Shown here: piece by piece, positions 7,795 to 16,039 of the stretch
Layout: every line of letters starts with the position of its first letter
How positions within the stretch are numbered: the first letter of the stretch is position 1
DNA from: CAXTKD01 sp964244885
Lineage (GTDB): Bacteria; Pseudomonadota; Alphaproteobacteria; Sphingomonadales; Sphingomonadaceae
Reading direction: 5' to 3'
Assembly: GCA_964244885.1 (NCBI GenBank)
Contig: CAXTKD010000005.1
Coordinates: 124,001-188,000 of the forward strand
Length of the DNA stretch: 64,000 nt
Position numbers and translations under genes: made by a program
Notes under the pieces: model-generated
The model's database searches: none
Told to the model about the DNA's origin: nothing
The model's input: only the letters and a program-made list of their open reading frames with translations

Positions 7795-7852
7795 TTGACC
7801 CGCCACGATATCCGGTGGTGTAATAGGCGTGACATACGAAGTATTGTATGTC
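7795..7852 (+). promoter_or_regulatory. Putative promoter with adjacent dyad upstream of the HNH gene
   Basis: TTGACC at 7795-7800, an 18-base spacer and TGTAAT at 7819-7824 form a plausible promoter. Immediately downstream is an inverted repeat GACATAC (7831-7837)/GTATGTC (7846-7852) around the expected transcription start, where a repressor could bind. The gap between the divergent amidohydrolase and HNH starts is 195 bases, so regulation of either gene is possible. Confidence 0.35.
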
Positions 7853-7950
7853 GGACAGCGTGAGGACGGCCGTTGCTCGGCCGCCCTGGGTGCGAACGGG
7901 GTGCTGGCGGGGAGTTTCGGACGTCTCTCGACCGAGGGAGACGACGCCGC

Positions 7951-8517
7951 GTGTATCATCCGAGCATCCTGACCCCGCCCGAAAGCTGCCCGGCGCTGGT
8001 GCTGAACGCCGACTATACGCCCTTGTCCTATTACCCGCTGTCGCTGTGGCCGTGGCAGACCGCGGTGAAGGCGGCGTTCCTCGAGCGCGTCGACATCGTC
8101 GCCGAGTACGATCGCGAGATTCGGAGCCCGAGCTTCGCGCTCAAGCTGCCGTCGGTGATCGCGCTCCGGCGCTACGTGCGGCCGGCGAGCCACCCGGCGT
8201 TCACGCGCTTCAACCTGTTCCTGCGCGACCGCTTCAGCTGCCAATATTGCGGCTGCCGCGAGGACCTGACCTTCGACCATGTGGTGCCGCGCGCCTACGG
8301 CGGGCGGACGACATGGGAGAACGTCACCACCGCCTGCGCACCGTGCAACCTCAGGAAGGGCGGGCGGACGCCGGCGGAGGCGCACATGATGCCGTTCTCC
8401 GCCCCCGGCCAGCCGTCGACGCACGAGCTCCAGGTCAACGGCCGGGCGTTCCCGCCGCACCATCTGCACGCGACGTGGCGCGACTATCTCTATTGGGACA
8501 TCGAGCTGGACGCTTAA
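7951..8517 (+). CDS. HNH endonuclease
   Basis: A 188-residue protein with a C-terminal HNH nuclease fold: zinc-finger pair C97QYC100, the DH motif (D109-H110), an Asn in TTWENV (N124), and a second pair C129APC132, followed by NLRKGGRTP. This is the compact HNH type widespread as a chromosomal single gene in Alphaproteobacteria; its cellular role is not established. A GTG start is chosen because the conserved N-terminus reads MYHPSILTPPESCPALVLNA and a GGGAG lies about ten bases upstream. The open frame extends further upstream but without similarity. Confidence 0.88.
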   Translation: MYHPSILTPPESCPALVLNADYTPLSYYPLSLWPWQTAVKAAFLERVDIVAEYDREIRSPSFALKLPSVIALRRYVRPASHPAFTRFNLFLRDRFSCQYCGCREDLTFDHVVPRAYGGRTTWENVTTACAPCNLRKGGRTPAEAHMMPFSAPGQPSTHELQVNGRAFPPHHLHATWRDYLYWDIELDA

Positions 8518-8523
8518 TCTATC

Positions 8524-8652
8524 CCTCTCCCGCTTGCGGGAGAGGTTAGGTGAGGGGCGTAGCGCGGCAGCGCGAGCGGCGCCGGACTCGGAAGTTTCCC
8601 TCACCCCGCTCGCCTGCCGGCGAGTCGCCCTCTCCCGCAGGCGGGCGAGGGA
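8524..8652. repeat. Family B palindromic repeat
   Basis: It opens with a perfect hairpin, CCTCTCCCGC and GCGGGAGAGG around TT, followed by TTAGGTGAGGG. After about 40 variable bases the complementary CCCTCACCCCGCTCGCC appears, and the element ends with a second CTCTCCCGC/GCGGGCGAG hairpin. A second copy with the same layout is at 40461-40585. Here it lies between the HNH gene and the PEP carboxylase gene, both on the plus strand. Confidence 0.85.
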
Positions 8653-8697
8653 AAAAAGCGGGCTTGCCCAAGACGCTGCAGCGCAGCAAGACAGGGC

Positions 8698-11436
8698 ATG
8701 GCCGAACCGATCGCACCCGCTCGCGAACCCTCCCCCGAACGCGAGGACGTCAAGTTCCTCGGCAGGCTGCTGGGCGACGTCATCCGCGCGCAGGAGGGCG
8801 AGGGGGTGTTCGAGCGGATCGAGGCGATCCGCAGCGCATCGGTCGCGGTCCACCGCGCCGAGGGCGGGGCGGAAGCGATCCGCGACGAGCGGCTCGACAC
8901 GCTGGGACCGGACGATACCTTGCGCTTCGTGCGCGGCTTCATGCTGTTCTCGCTGCTCGCCAACCTCGCCGAGGACCGGCGCGCGAGGGACGCCGATCCG
9001 CGCGCGACGCTTAAAGGAGCGCTGGAGACGCTGAAGGCCCAGGGCACCGGCGCGGACAAGGTCGCGGAATTGCTGGAGGGGGCGCTGATCGCGCCGGTGC
9101 TGACGGCGCACCCGACCGAGGTGCGCCGAAAGTCGATCATCGACCGCGAGGCGGCGATCGCCACGCTGATGAACGACCGCGACATCGCCGACGCCGACGG
9201 GCGCGAGGAGGCGGAGGCCGAGCTGCTGCGGCAGATCACCATCCTGTGGCAGACCCGGCCCCTGCGCGGCGTCAAGCCGGTGGTGCAGGACGAGATCGAG
9301 ACCGCGCTCAGCTATTTCGGCTCGACCTTCCTGCCGGTCATCCCGCGCCTCCACGCGCGCTGGGAGGCGCTTGTCCAGCGGCCGCTGCCGAGCTTCCTGA
9401 AGGTCGGCAACTGGATCGGCGGCGACCGCGACGGCAATCCCAACGTCAATGCGCAGACGCTTCGCGCGGCGCTCGACCGCGGCGCCGGGGTGGCGATCGG
9501 CCATTATCTCGACGAGCTTCATGCGCTCGGCGCCGAGCTCTCGATCTCGTCGAGCCTGGCGCCGGTGACGGCGGAGGTGCTTCACCTCGCCGAAGCGTCG
9601 GGCGACGCCTCGGCGGCACGGAGCGACGAGCCATATAGGCGGGCGCTGTCGGGCGTCTATGCGCGCACGGCGGCGACTCTGACCCGGCTGACGGGCCAGG
9701 AAGCGCGGCGGCGGCCGTCGATTCCGGGCAAGGCCTATGACAGCGCCGAGCAACTGATCGCCGACCTGACGGTGATCAGCCAGGGGCTGGTCGCCGACGG
9801 CGGCCCGGTGATGGCGGGCGGGCGGCTCGACCGGCTGACCCGCGCGGTCGAAACCTTCGGCTTCCACCTCGCGACGATCGACATGCGGCAGAACGCCGAC
9901 GTGCATCTGCGCGTGGTCAGCGAACTGCTCAAAGTCGCGGGGGTCGAGGCCGATTATGCGGCGCTCGACGACGAGGCGCGGGTGGCGCTGCTGCGGCGCG
10001 AGCTGGCGCATGGGCGGCTGCTTCGCAGCCCCTACGCCGACTATAGCGAGGAGACGGTGGGCGAGCTGGCGATCCTGGCCGAGGCCGCCGAGGCGCACCG
10101 GCGCTTCGGGCCGCAGGCGATCCGGCAGTACATCATTTCCAAGACCAGCGGGCTTTCGAACCTGCTGGAAGTGCATCTGCTGCTGAAGGAGGCCGGGCTC
10201 TACCGGCCGGGTGAGACTCCGAAGAGCGCGATCATGGCGGTGCCCTTGTTCGAGACGATCGAGGATTTGCGCGCCGCGCCCGCGGTGATGCGCGCCTATC
10301 TCGCGCTGCCCGAGGCGGCGGCGCTGGCGAAGGCGCGCGGGCTGGCTTTCGCCTGCGACAGCCGGGTCTGCGCGGTCGGCCCCGGCGCGTCGGCGATCCA
10401 GGAAGTGATGATCGGCTATTCGGACAGCAACAAGGATGGCGGCTATCTGACCTCGAACTGGTCGCTTCACGAGGGCGCGCTGGCGCTGCGCGATGTGTTC
10501 GGCGATGCCGGCGTCAGGATGCAGCTGTTCCACGGCCGCGGCGGCGCGGTCGGGCGCGGCGGCGGATCGGCGTTCGACGCGATCCGCGCGCAGCCCGAAG
10601 GCACGGTCGGCGGGCGCATAAGGATCACCGAGCAGGGCGAGGTGATCGCCGCGAAATACGGCAATCCTTCGGTCGGCGCCGCGAGCCTGGAGGCGGTGAC
10701 CGCGGCGACGGTGCTCGCCTCGCTGGAGCCGCCGGCGATCGAGCCCAAGGCGCTCGGCCGCTTCCGCGAGGCGATGGCCTCGATCTCGCAGAGCGCGTTC
10801 GAGGCCTATCGCGCGACGGTCTATGGCGACGGAGGGTTCAAGGATTTCTTCCGGCAGGCGACTCCGATCGCCGAGATTTCCGAATTGAAGATCGGCTCGC
10901 GCCCCGCCTCGCGCACCAAATCCGATGCGATCGAGGACCTGCGCGCCATCCCCTGGGTGTTCAGCTGGGCGCAGGCGCGGATCATGCTGCCGGGCTGGTT
11001 CGGCGCGGGCAGCGCCTTCGCGGGCTTCAAGGACCGCGCGCTGCTGAAGGACATGGTGGAGGGCTGGCCGTTCCTCGGCGCGACGCTTTCCAACCTCGAG
11101 CAGGTGCTGGCGAAGTCCGATCTCGACGTGGCGGAGCGCTATGCCGACCTCGTCGCCGACAAGGCGCTCCGGACGCGGGTGTTCGGCGCGATCAGGGCGG
11201 AGTGGGAGCTGACGCGCGACCAGCTGCTCGACCTGACGGGACAGTCGGCGCTGCTGGAGAAGACGCCCGGGACGGCGCGCTCGATCCGTTTCCGCCTGCC
11301 TTATATCGAGCCGCTCAACCATTTGCAGATCGAGCTCATCCGGCGGCACCGCGCGGGCGACGGCGACCCCCGGGTGCGCGAGGGGATCCATCTGACAATC
11401 AACGGGATCGCCGCCGGGCTCCGCAATAGCGGATAG
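8698..11436 (+). CDS. ppc: Phosphoenolpyruvate carboxylase
   Basis: Carboxylates PEP with bicarbonate to give oxaloacetate, the main anaplerotic reaction. The protein is full length for the family (912 aa). Visible signatures are VLTAHPTEVRRKS with catalytic His138, GNWIGGDRDGNPNV, GYSDSNKDGGYLTSNW near residues 573-588, the glycine loop FHGRGGAVGRGGG near 611-623, and RAIPWVFSWAQARIMLPGW. The C-terminus HLTINGIAAGLRNSG matches the conserved end, which normally closes over the active site. It stands alone, between a family B repeat and a convergent outer-membrane protein gene. Confidence 0.97.
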   Translation: MAEPIAPAREPSPEREDVKFLGRLLGDVIRAQEGEGVFERIEAIRSASVAVHRAEGGAEAIRDERLDTLGPDDTLRFVRGFMLFSLLANLAEDRRARDADPRATLKGALETLKAQGTGADKVAELLEGALIAPVLTAHPTEVRRKSIIDREAAIATLMNDRDIADADGREEAEAELLRQITILWQTRPLRGVKPVVQDEIETALSYFGSTFLPVIPRLHARWEALVQRPLPSFLKVGNWIGGDRDGNPNVNAQTLRAALDRGAGVAIGHYLDELHALGAELSISSSLAPVTAEVLHLAEASGDASAARSDEPYRRALSGVYARTAATLTRLTGQEARRRPSIPGKAYDSAEQLIADLTVISQGLVADGGPVMAGGRLDRLTRAVETFGFHLATIDMRQNADVHLRVVSELLKVAGVEADYAALDDEARVALLRRELAHGRLLRSPYADYSEETVGELAILAEAAEAHRRFGPQAIRQYIISKTSGLSNLLEVHLLLKEAGLYRPGETPKSAIMAVPLFETIEDLRAAPAVMRAYLALPEAAALAKARGLAFACDSRVCAVGPGASAIQEVMIGYSDSNKDGGYLTSNWSLHEGALALRDVFGDAGVRMQLFHGRGGAVGRGGGSAFDAIRAQPEGTVGGRIRITEQGEVIAAKYGNPSVGAASLEAVTAATVLASLEPPAIEPKALGRFREAMASISQSAFEAYRATVYGDGGFKDFFRQATPIAEISELKIGSRPASRTKSDAIEDLRAIPWVFSWAQARIMLPGWFGAGSAFAGFKDRALLKDMVEGWPFLGATLSNLEQVLAKSDLDVAERYADLVADKALRTRVFGAIRAEWELTRDQLLDLTGQSALLEKTPGTARSIRFRLPYIEPLNHLQIELIRRHRAGDGDPRVREGIHLTINGIAAGLRNSG

Positions 11437-11452
11437 CCCGGCGGCGTTGCCG

Positions 11453-12283
11453 TCAGAAACGGAAGCTTGCGGTTAACGCGACACTGTCCGTCTTGATCTT
11501 GTCCGCGCTGCGGGCGAAGTCGGTGCCCGAGGGGCTGCCGAGCAGGAACGGGTTGGTCGCCGGGGTCGTCCCGGAATTTCCGGCCCGGACGCGATAGTCG
11601 TCATCCTTCAAGGCGGTGTGCAGGTACAGGATGCCGACCGAGAGGTTGGCGCCGAGCTTGCGCTCGATGCCGCCGCCGAAGCGGTAGCCGGTGGCGGTGT
11701 CGTTGCCGGTCGTGGTGAAGGCGTTGGCGGTGTTGGTGGTGGCGAAGCTGTTCTTCACCTTGCCCCAGGTCGCGCCGCCGGTGCCGTAGAACAGCATGTC
11801 GCCCGAGGCGTAGCCGATTCGGCCGCGCACGCCATAGGTGTCGCGCAGGCGGCGGGTCAGCGTGTAGGACGCGGGCGTCGTGCTGAACGCGCTGACCGAA
11901 TCGCGGCCGCGCGACGTGCCGTACTCGCCGAGGATGCCGACGACGAAGCCGCCCTCGAACTGATAGTCGTAGCCGGCGTGGACCGCGAATTCGATGCCGT
12001 CCTTGTCCTTGGTGCAGCCGGTGCCGGGACCCGAGCTGGTGGCGCCGCCGCCGCAGAAGCCCGGCGAGAAGGCGTTGGCGCCCGCCGCCGTGGTCACGGT
12101 GTCGCCGAAGCTGCCGTTCAGGTCGCGGTCGAACAGCACGGTTTCGTTGTTGCGGTTGGGCTGCCAGGCGTAGCCGACGCGGCCGCCGACATAGGCGCCG
12201 GTCCAGCCGCCGTCGGCATCCTGGGCAAAAGCGGGGGCGGCGATGGCGAGCGCGGTGACGCCAAGCAAGATACGGGTCTTCAT
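11453..12283 (-). CDS. Outer-membrane beta-barrel protein (OmpA-like barrel)
   Basis: A 276-residue exported protein. The signal peptide is MKTRILLGVTALAIAAPAFA (cleaved before QDADGG). The mature sequence alternates polar and aromatic residues in barrel strands (GAYVGGRVGYAWQP, AGYDYQFEGGFVVGILGEYG, GVRGRIGYASGDMLFYGTGG) and ends with the Phe-terminated strand SVALTASFRF, the usual BamA-recognition end. This matches the outer-membrane beta-barrel or porin-like families of Alphaproteobacteria (opacity or Omp25 type). Two cysteines in a loop (FCGGG and GCTKD) may form a disulfide. Its specific function is unknown. Confidence 0.85.
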   Translation of the reverse strand: MKTRILLGVTALAIAAPAFAQDADGGWTGAYVGGRVGYAWQPNRNNETVLFDRDLNGSFGDTVTTAAGANAFSPGFCGGGATSSGPGTGCTKDKDGIEFAVHAGYDYQFEGGFVVGILGEYGTSRGRDSVSAFSTTPASYTLTRRLRDTYGVRGRIGYASGDMLFYGTGGATWGKVKNSFATTNTANAFTTTGNDTATGYRFGGGIERKLGANLSVGILYLHTALKDDDYRVRAGNSGTTPATNPFLLGSPSGTDFARSADKIKTDSVALTASFRF

Positions 12284-12410
12284 GAAACTCTCCTCGGGTG
12301 CTGCGCCGCGAGAGGGGGCTAGGGTGCGGCGCGCTGTCGCAGGTACGCGCGGCGGAGAGATATGGACGCGCGGTTCATCGCTTGGCCGAGCGACCGTGGC
12401 AAAAGTGCCG

Positions 12411-12851
12411 CTAGCGCGTACAAGTCGCCGCGTAGAGCGCGGCCCTGGTGATGTCCGAGGGCGGCGTGTGGCTGGCGAGGCTGCTCCACAGGAGTCGGCC
12501 GCGCCCGTCGGGGTCGAAGGTCACCTGCCAGCTGTCGACGCGCGCCTGCTGGAAGGTGCCGGTCAGGATGAAATAGCTGAAGTCGCGCGAATGGTGGGTG
12601 AGGCGGATGGTCAGGCCCGGCTCGCGCCACGGCTTGCCGTCGGCGAGGATGTCGACGCGGCCCTTGGGCCCGCGAACGAAGCTCAGCGTCGTCGCCAGCC
12701 GCTCGTTGTCCCAGCCCGGCTTGGTGCTGACGCCGAAGGTCTTGCCCTTGATGTCGGCGCAGGTCGCGAGGACCGCCGGCGCGGGCGCCTTCGTTCGCTT
12801 GGCGGCGACGAGCGGCAAGGCGAGAAGCAGGAGAAGAGCGGCGCGTTTCAT
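12411..12851 (-). CDS. Hypothetical secreted protein after the hybrid kinase
   Basis: A 146-residue protein with a signal peptide (MKRAALLLLLALPLVAA) followed by a basic stretch and a small domain containing TCADIKGKTFGVST and a C-terminal cysteine (ALYAATCTR); the two cysteines could pair. No known family is recognised. The ATG overlaps the stop of the sensor kinase (ATGA), so the two are translated together and this protein may be a periplasmic partner of the kinase. That link is inference from position only. Confidence 0.7.
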   Translation of the reverse strand: MKRAALLLLLALPLVAAKRTKAPAPAVLATCADIKGKTFGVSTKPGWDNERLATTLSFVRGPKGRVDILADGKPWREPGLTIRLTHHSRDFSYFILTGTFQQARVDSWQVTFDPDGRGRLLWSSLASHTPPSDITRAALYAATCTR

Positions 12852-14629
12852 GGCTGTCCCGATAGATTGGCGTCGAGCGTCTTGACCAGCGCGTCGATGC
12901 CGAAGGGCTTGTGGAGGACGGGGGTGCCGGGGCCGAGCGCGGCTTCGAGCGCGGCGGTCTCGGCATAGCCGGTGACGAAGACGATCGGCAGGCCCGGAAA
13001 CCGCTCGCGCGCGAGCGTCGCCACCTCGGCACCGCTCATGCCGGGCATCGCATAGTCGAGCAGCAGAAGGTCGGGCAACGCCTCGCCGAGCAACGCCAGC
13101 CCGGTGTCGCCGTCGGCGGCGGCGCGGACGCGGTAGCCGAGCGCTTCCAGCGCGCCGGCGACGAAGGTGCGGACCTCGTCGTCGTCGTCGACCACGAGGA
13201 TCTCTGCGGCGCGGTGCGGGCGCGGCGCCTCGGCGGGCTGGTCGGCCTCGGCGGCGGGGCCGGCGAGCGCGGCGTCGGCCTCGGGCAACAGGATGCGGAC
13301 GGTGGTGCCCTCGCCGACCTTGCTGTCGATCGTCAGCAGCCCGCCATATTGGTGCGCGATGCCGTAGACCTGGGCGAGGCCGAGGCCGGTGCCGCGGCCG
13401 ACGCCCTTGGTGGTGAAGAACGGCTCGGCGGCGCGCGCCAGAACCTCGGGCGTCATTCCCGCGCCATCGTCGGCGACCGCGATGCAGACATGGCGGTCGC
13501 CATCGGCGTCGGGGCCGGCGGGGCCATCGGCGGTGGCCGTCGAGATCGTCAGCGCGCCGCCCGACGGCATCGCGTCGCGGGCGTTGATCGCGAGGTTGAG
13601 GATGGCGTTCTCGATCTGGTTGGCGTCGCACATCGCGCGCGGATCGGCGGGATCGAGGTCGAGCCGGATGGCGACGGTGCCGCCGATGCTGTGGGCGAGC
13701 AGCGAGCGCATCCCCTCGATCACCGCGTTGACCGCGACCGGCGAGACGCTCAGGCGCTGGACGCGCGAGAAGGCGAGGAGCTGGCCGGTGAGCCGCGCGC
13801 CGCGCTTCGCCGCCTCCAGCGCGTTCTCGGCGATGGCGCGGACCGGCCCCTCGTCGGCCATCCGGCTGAGGATGAATTCGAGACCGCCGGTGATCGGCGT
13901 CAGCAGGTTGTTGAAATCGTGCGCGATGCCGCCGGTCAACTGCCCGACCGCCTGCATCTTCTGCGCCTGGCGAAGCGCCGCCTCGGCCTGCGCGCGCTCC
14001 GCCGCTTCGGCGCGGAGCTGGGCGTTCGAGGTGCTGAGAGCGGCGTTGACGCGGCGCATCGCCGCCTGCGCGACGCCGAGGACGAGGACGACGAGCGATC
14101 CCATCACCGCGAGAAGCGCGATTCCGCCGTAGCGCGTCAGCCGCCGGTCGGCGGTGTCGAGATCGGTGCTGATGACGACGGTGCCGAGCCGGCGGCCGCG
14201 CTGCACCACCGGCGTACGGACCGAAACGCGGTCGGCGGGGGTCGCACCGATCCTCGCGAGCAAGACGGCGGGGCGGGCGGAGCCACGGCCGTAGCCCGCG
14301 ACCAGCGCGCCCGACGCGTCGTAGACGCCGCCGATCGCGATCTCGCCGTTCGCCGCGAGCGCCGCGACGCTCTCGCGCGCGGCGGCCGAATCCTCGAACT
14401 CCAGCGGCTCGGCGACGGCGGCGGCGAGCATCCGCGCCTGGACCTCGGCCTCGCGCAGCCGCTCGGCGCGATAGTTGCGCTCCGACTGGGCTGCGATGGC
14501 GAAGCCCGCGAGCAGCAGGATGGCGACTCCAAGGAGCGCGACGAGCGGCAGGCTCTGCCAGCGGTCGAGCGCGCTGCGGCGGGCGCGCAAGGAAGCGGCA
14601 TCGGTCCTCTCCCCCCCGCCCGGCGGCAT
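12848..14629 (-). CDS. Hybrid sensor histidine kinase with C-terminal receiver
   Basis: A 593-residue membrane kinase. TM1 is at about residues 28-48 and TM2 at about 168-188, bounding a periplasmic sensor domain of about 120 residues. A coiled-coil linker leads to the phosphoacceptor H237 in GGIAHDFNNLL (HWE or NtrB-like box), the N box NAILNLAINARDAMP, and G boxes VADDGAGM and GTGLGLAQVYG. The receiver begins at AEILVVDDDDEVR and has its phosphorylation Asp in LLLLDYAMPGMSG. The ATG is preferred over an in-frame TTG five codons upstream because GGAG lies six bases before it. Confidence 0.93.
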   Translation of the reverse strand: MPPGGGERTDAASLRARRSALDRWQSLPLVALLGVAILLLAGFAIAAQSERNYRAERLREAEVQARMLAAAVAEPLEFEDSAAARESVAALAANGEIAIGGVYDASGALVAGYGRGSARPAVLLARIGATPADRVSVRTPVVQRGRRLGTVVISTDLDTADRRLTRYGGIALLAVMGSLVVLVLGVAQAAMRRVNAALSTSNAQLRAEAAERAQAEAALRQAQKMQAVGQLTGGIAHDFNNLLTPITGGLEFILSRMADEGPVRAIAENALEAAKRGARLTGQLLAFSRVQRLSVSPVAVNAVIEGMRSLLAHSIGGTVAIRLDLDPADPRAMCDANQIENAILNLAINARDAMPSGGALTISTATADGPAGPDADGDRHVCIAVADDGAGMTPEVLARAAEPFFTTKGVGRGTGLGLAQVYGIAHQYGGLLTIDSKVGEGTTVRILLPEADAALAGPAAEADQPAEAPRPHRAAEILVVDDDDEVRTFVAGALEALGYRVRAAADGDTGLALLGEALPDLLLLDYAMPGMSGAEVATLARERFPGLPIVFVTGYAETAALEAALGPGTPVLHKPFGIDALVKTLDANLSGQP

Positions 14630-14719
14630 CGCAATCTCCGTCAAAGCAAATCAAGGGGTCGCAGCACCCGCGTGCCCGATGGTAAAGCCGGGCGACGGCG
14701 GCGTTAAGGGGGTATCGCG

Positions 14720-15943
14720 ATGTTCGACATCGAAGCGGTTCGCGCCGGCTTCCCGGCGCTGGCGCGGCCGGATGCGCCGATCTTCCTCGACAATCCGGCG
14801 GGAACCCAGATCGCGGGACGCGCGATCGACCGCATGGTGAATGCGATGGTCGAGACCAACGCCAACCTGGGCGGGGCGTTCGCGACCTCGATCGCGGCGG
14901 GCGCGCTGGTCGACGAGGCGCACGCCGCGATGACGGACTTCCTCGGCGCGGGCAGCCGACAAGAGATCGTCTTCGGGCAGAACATGACGACTCTGACCTT
15001 CGCGGTGTCCCGCGCCATCGGGCGGACGCTGAAGGCGGGCGACGCGATCGTGCTGACTCGGATGGACCATGACGCCAACGTCGCGCCGTGGCTGATGCTC
15101 GCCGAGGATTTGGGGCTGGAGGTGCGGTGGATCGACTTCGATCCGGAGAGCTTCGAGTTCGACCTGTCGCGACTGGGGGAGGTGCTCACGCCCGGCGTCA
15201 AGCTGGTGGCGACGGGTTACGCCAGCAACGTGACGGGGACGATCCACGATGTCGCGGCGATCGCGCGGGCGGCGAAGGCCGTGGGGGCGCTGACCTTCGT
15301 CGACGCGGTGCAGTTCGCGCCACACGGGCTGATCGACGTCCAGGCGATCGGCTGCGACCTGCTCGTCTGCTCGGCGTACAAATTCTATGGGCCGCACCAG
15401 GGCATCCTGTGGGGGCGCCACGATTTGCTGGAGGCGCTCGACGCCTACAAGGTCCGCCCCGCCCCGAGCGCGCCGCCGGGCAAGTTCGAGAGCGGCACGA
15501 CGAGCCGCGAGGCGCTCGCCGGGGTGCTGGGCGCGGTCGAGCATTTCGAATCGCTTGGGGTGGGCGCGACGCGGCGCGAGCGGATCGCCAGCGGCATCGC
15601 CGCCGCCGAGGCCTACGAGCGGGCGCTGACCGAGCGGCTGATCGACGGGCTGGAGGCGCTGCCGGGGGTGCGGATCATCGGGCTGACGGCGCGGCAGGCG
15701 ATGGCGCGGCGGGTGCCGACGGTGTCGTTCGTCGCCGACGGGCGGGCGCCCGCCGGCATCGCCAAGGCGATGGCGGAGGCCAATATCTCGCTGTGGAGCG
15801 GGCATAATTACGGCATCGAGCCGATCGCGCGGCTTGGGCTGGCGGACAAGGGCGGAGTCGTGCGCATCGGCCTTGGGCATTACAACACCGCCGCCGAGGT
15901 CGATCGGCTGATCGAGGTTTTGGGGGCGGAGTTGCAGAGATAA
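14720..15943 (+). CDS. Cysteine desulfurase-like protein (class V aminotransferase)
   Basis: A PLP enzyme of the SufS/CsdA-like class V aminotransferase family, 407 aa. It has IFLDNPAGTQ near the N-terminus, GQNMTTLTFAVSRA (phosphate-binding), RMDHDANVAPW, FVDAVQFAPHGLIDV (PLP-interacting Asp) and the PLP lysine in CSAYKFYGPHQG. A clear catalytic-cysteine loop as in true desulfurases is not evident, so it may be a desulfurase-like protein with another activity. It is divergent from the hybrid kinase by 90 bases. Confidence 0.85.
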   Translation: MFDIEAVRAGFPALARPDAPIFLDNPAGTQIAGRAIDRMVNAMVETNANLGGAFATSIAAGALVDEAHAAMTDFLGAGSRQEIVFGQNMTTLTFAVSRAIGRTLKAGDAIVLTRMDHDANVAPWLMLAEDLGLEVRWIDFDPESFEFDLSRLGEVLTPGVKLVATGYASNVTGTIHDVAAIARAAKAVGALTFVDAVQFAPHGLIDVQAIGCDLLVCSAYKFYGPHQGILWGRHDLLEALDAYKVRPAPSAPPGKFESGTTSREALAGVLGAVEHFESLGVGATRRERIASGIAAAEAYERALTERLIDGLEALPGVRIIGLTARQAMARRVPTVSFVADGRAPAGIAKAMAEANISLWSGHNYGIEPIARLGLADKGGVVRIGLGHYNTAAEVDRLIEVLGAELQR

Positions 15944-15950
15944 GGAAGGG

Positions 15951-15969
15951 AAGCGGGCAAAGCCCGCTT
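15951..15969. terminator. Family E hairpin, probable bidirectional terminator
   Basis: The palindrome AAGCGGGCAAAGCCCGCTT lies eight bases after the aminotransferase stop and before the convergent DUF885 stop. It is followed by TCGTCGG and GCCGGCCGGAC, a tail shared with the hairpin at 42998-43014, so it belongs to a dispersed family. There is no long T tract, but location and stem strength suggest termination. Confidence 0.5.
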
Positions 15970-16039
15970 CGTCGGTCGGCAAGCCGCCGGCCGGACCTGC
16001 GCGGAGTCAGCGTCTAGCCGGCGCTCGCTTCGCGACCGC

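Noticed and set aside
6520..11391. An uninterrupted minus-strand frame of 1623 codons antisense to ppc
   Set aside because: Only the last 411 codons (the amidohydrolase) resemble a protein. The rest mirrors ppc and is open because GC-rich codon use suppresses stops on the opposite strand.
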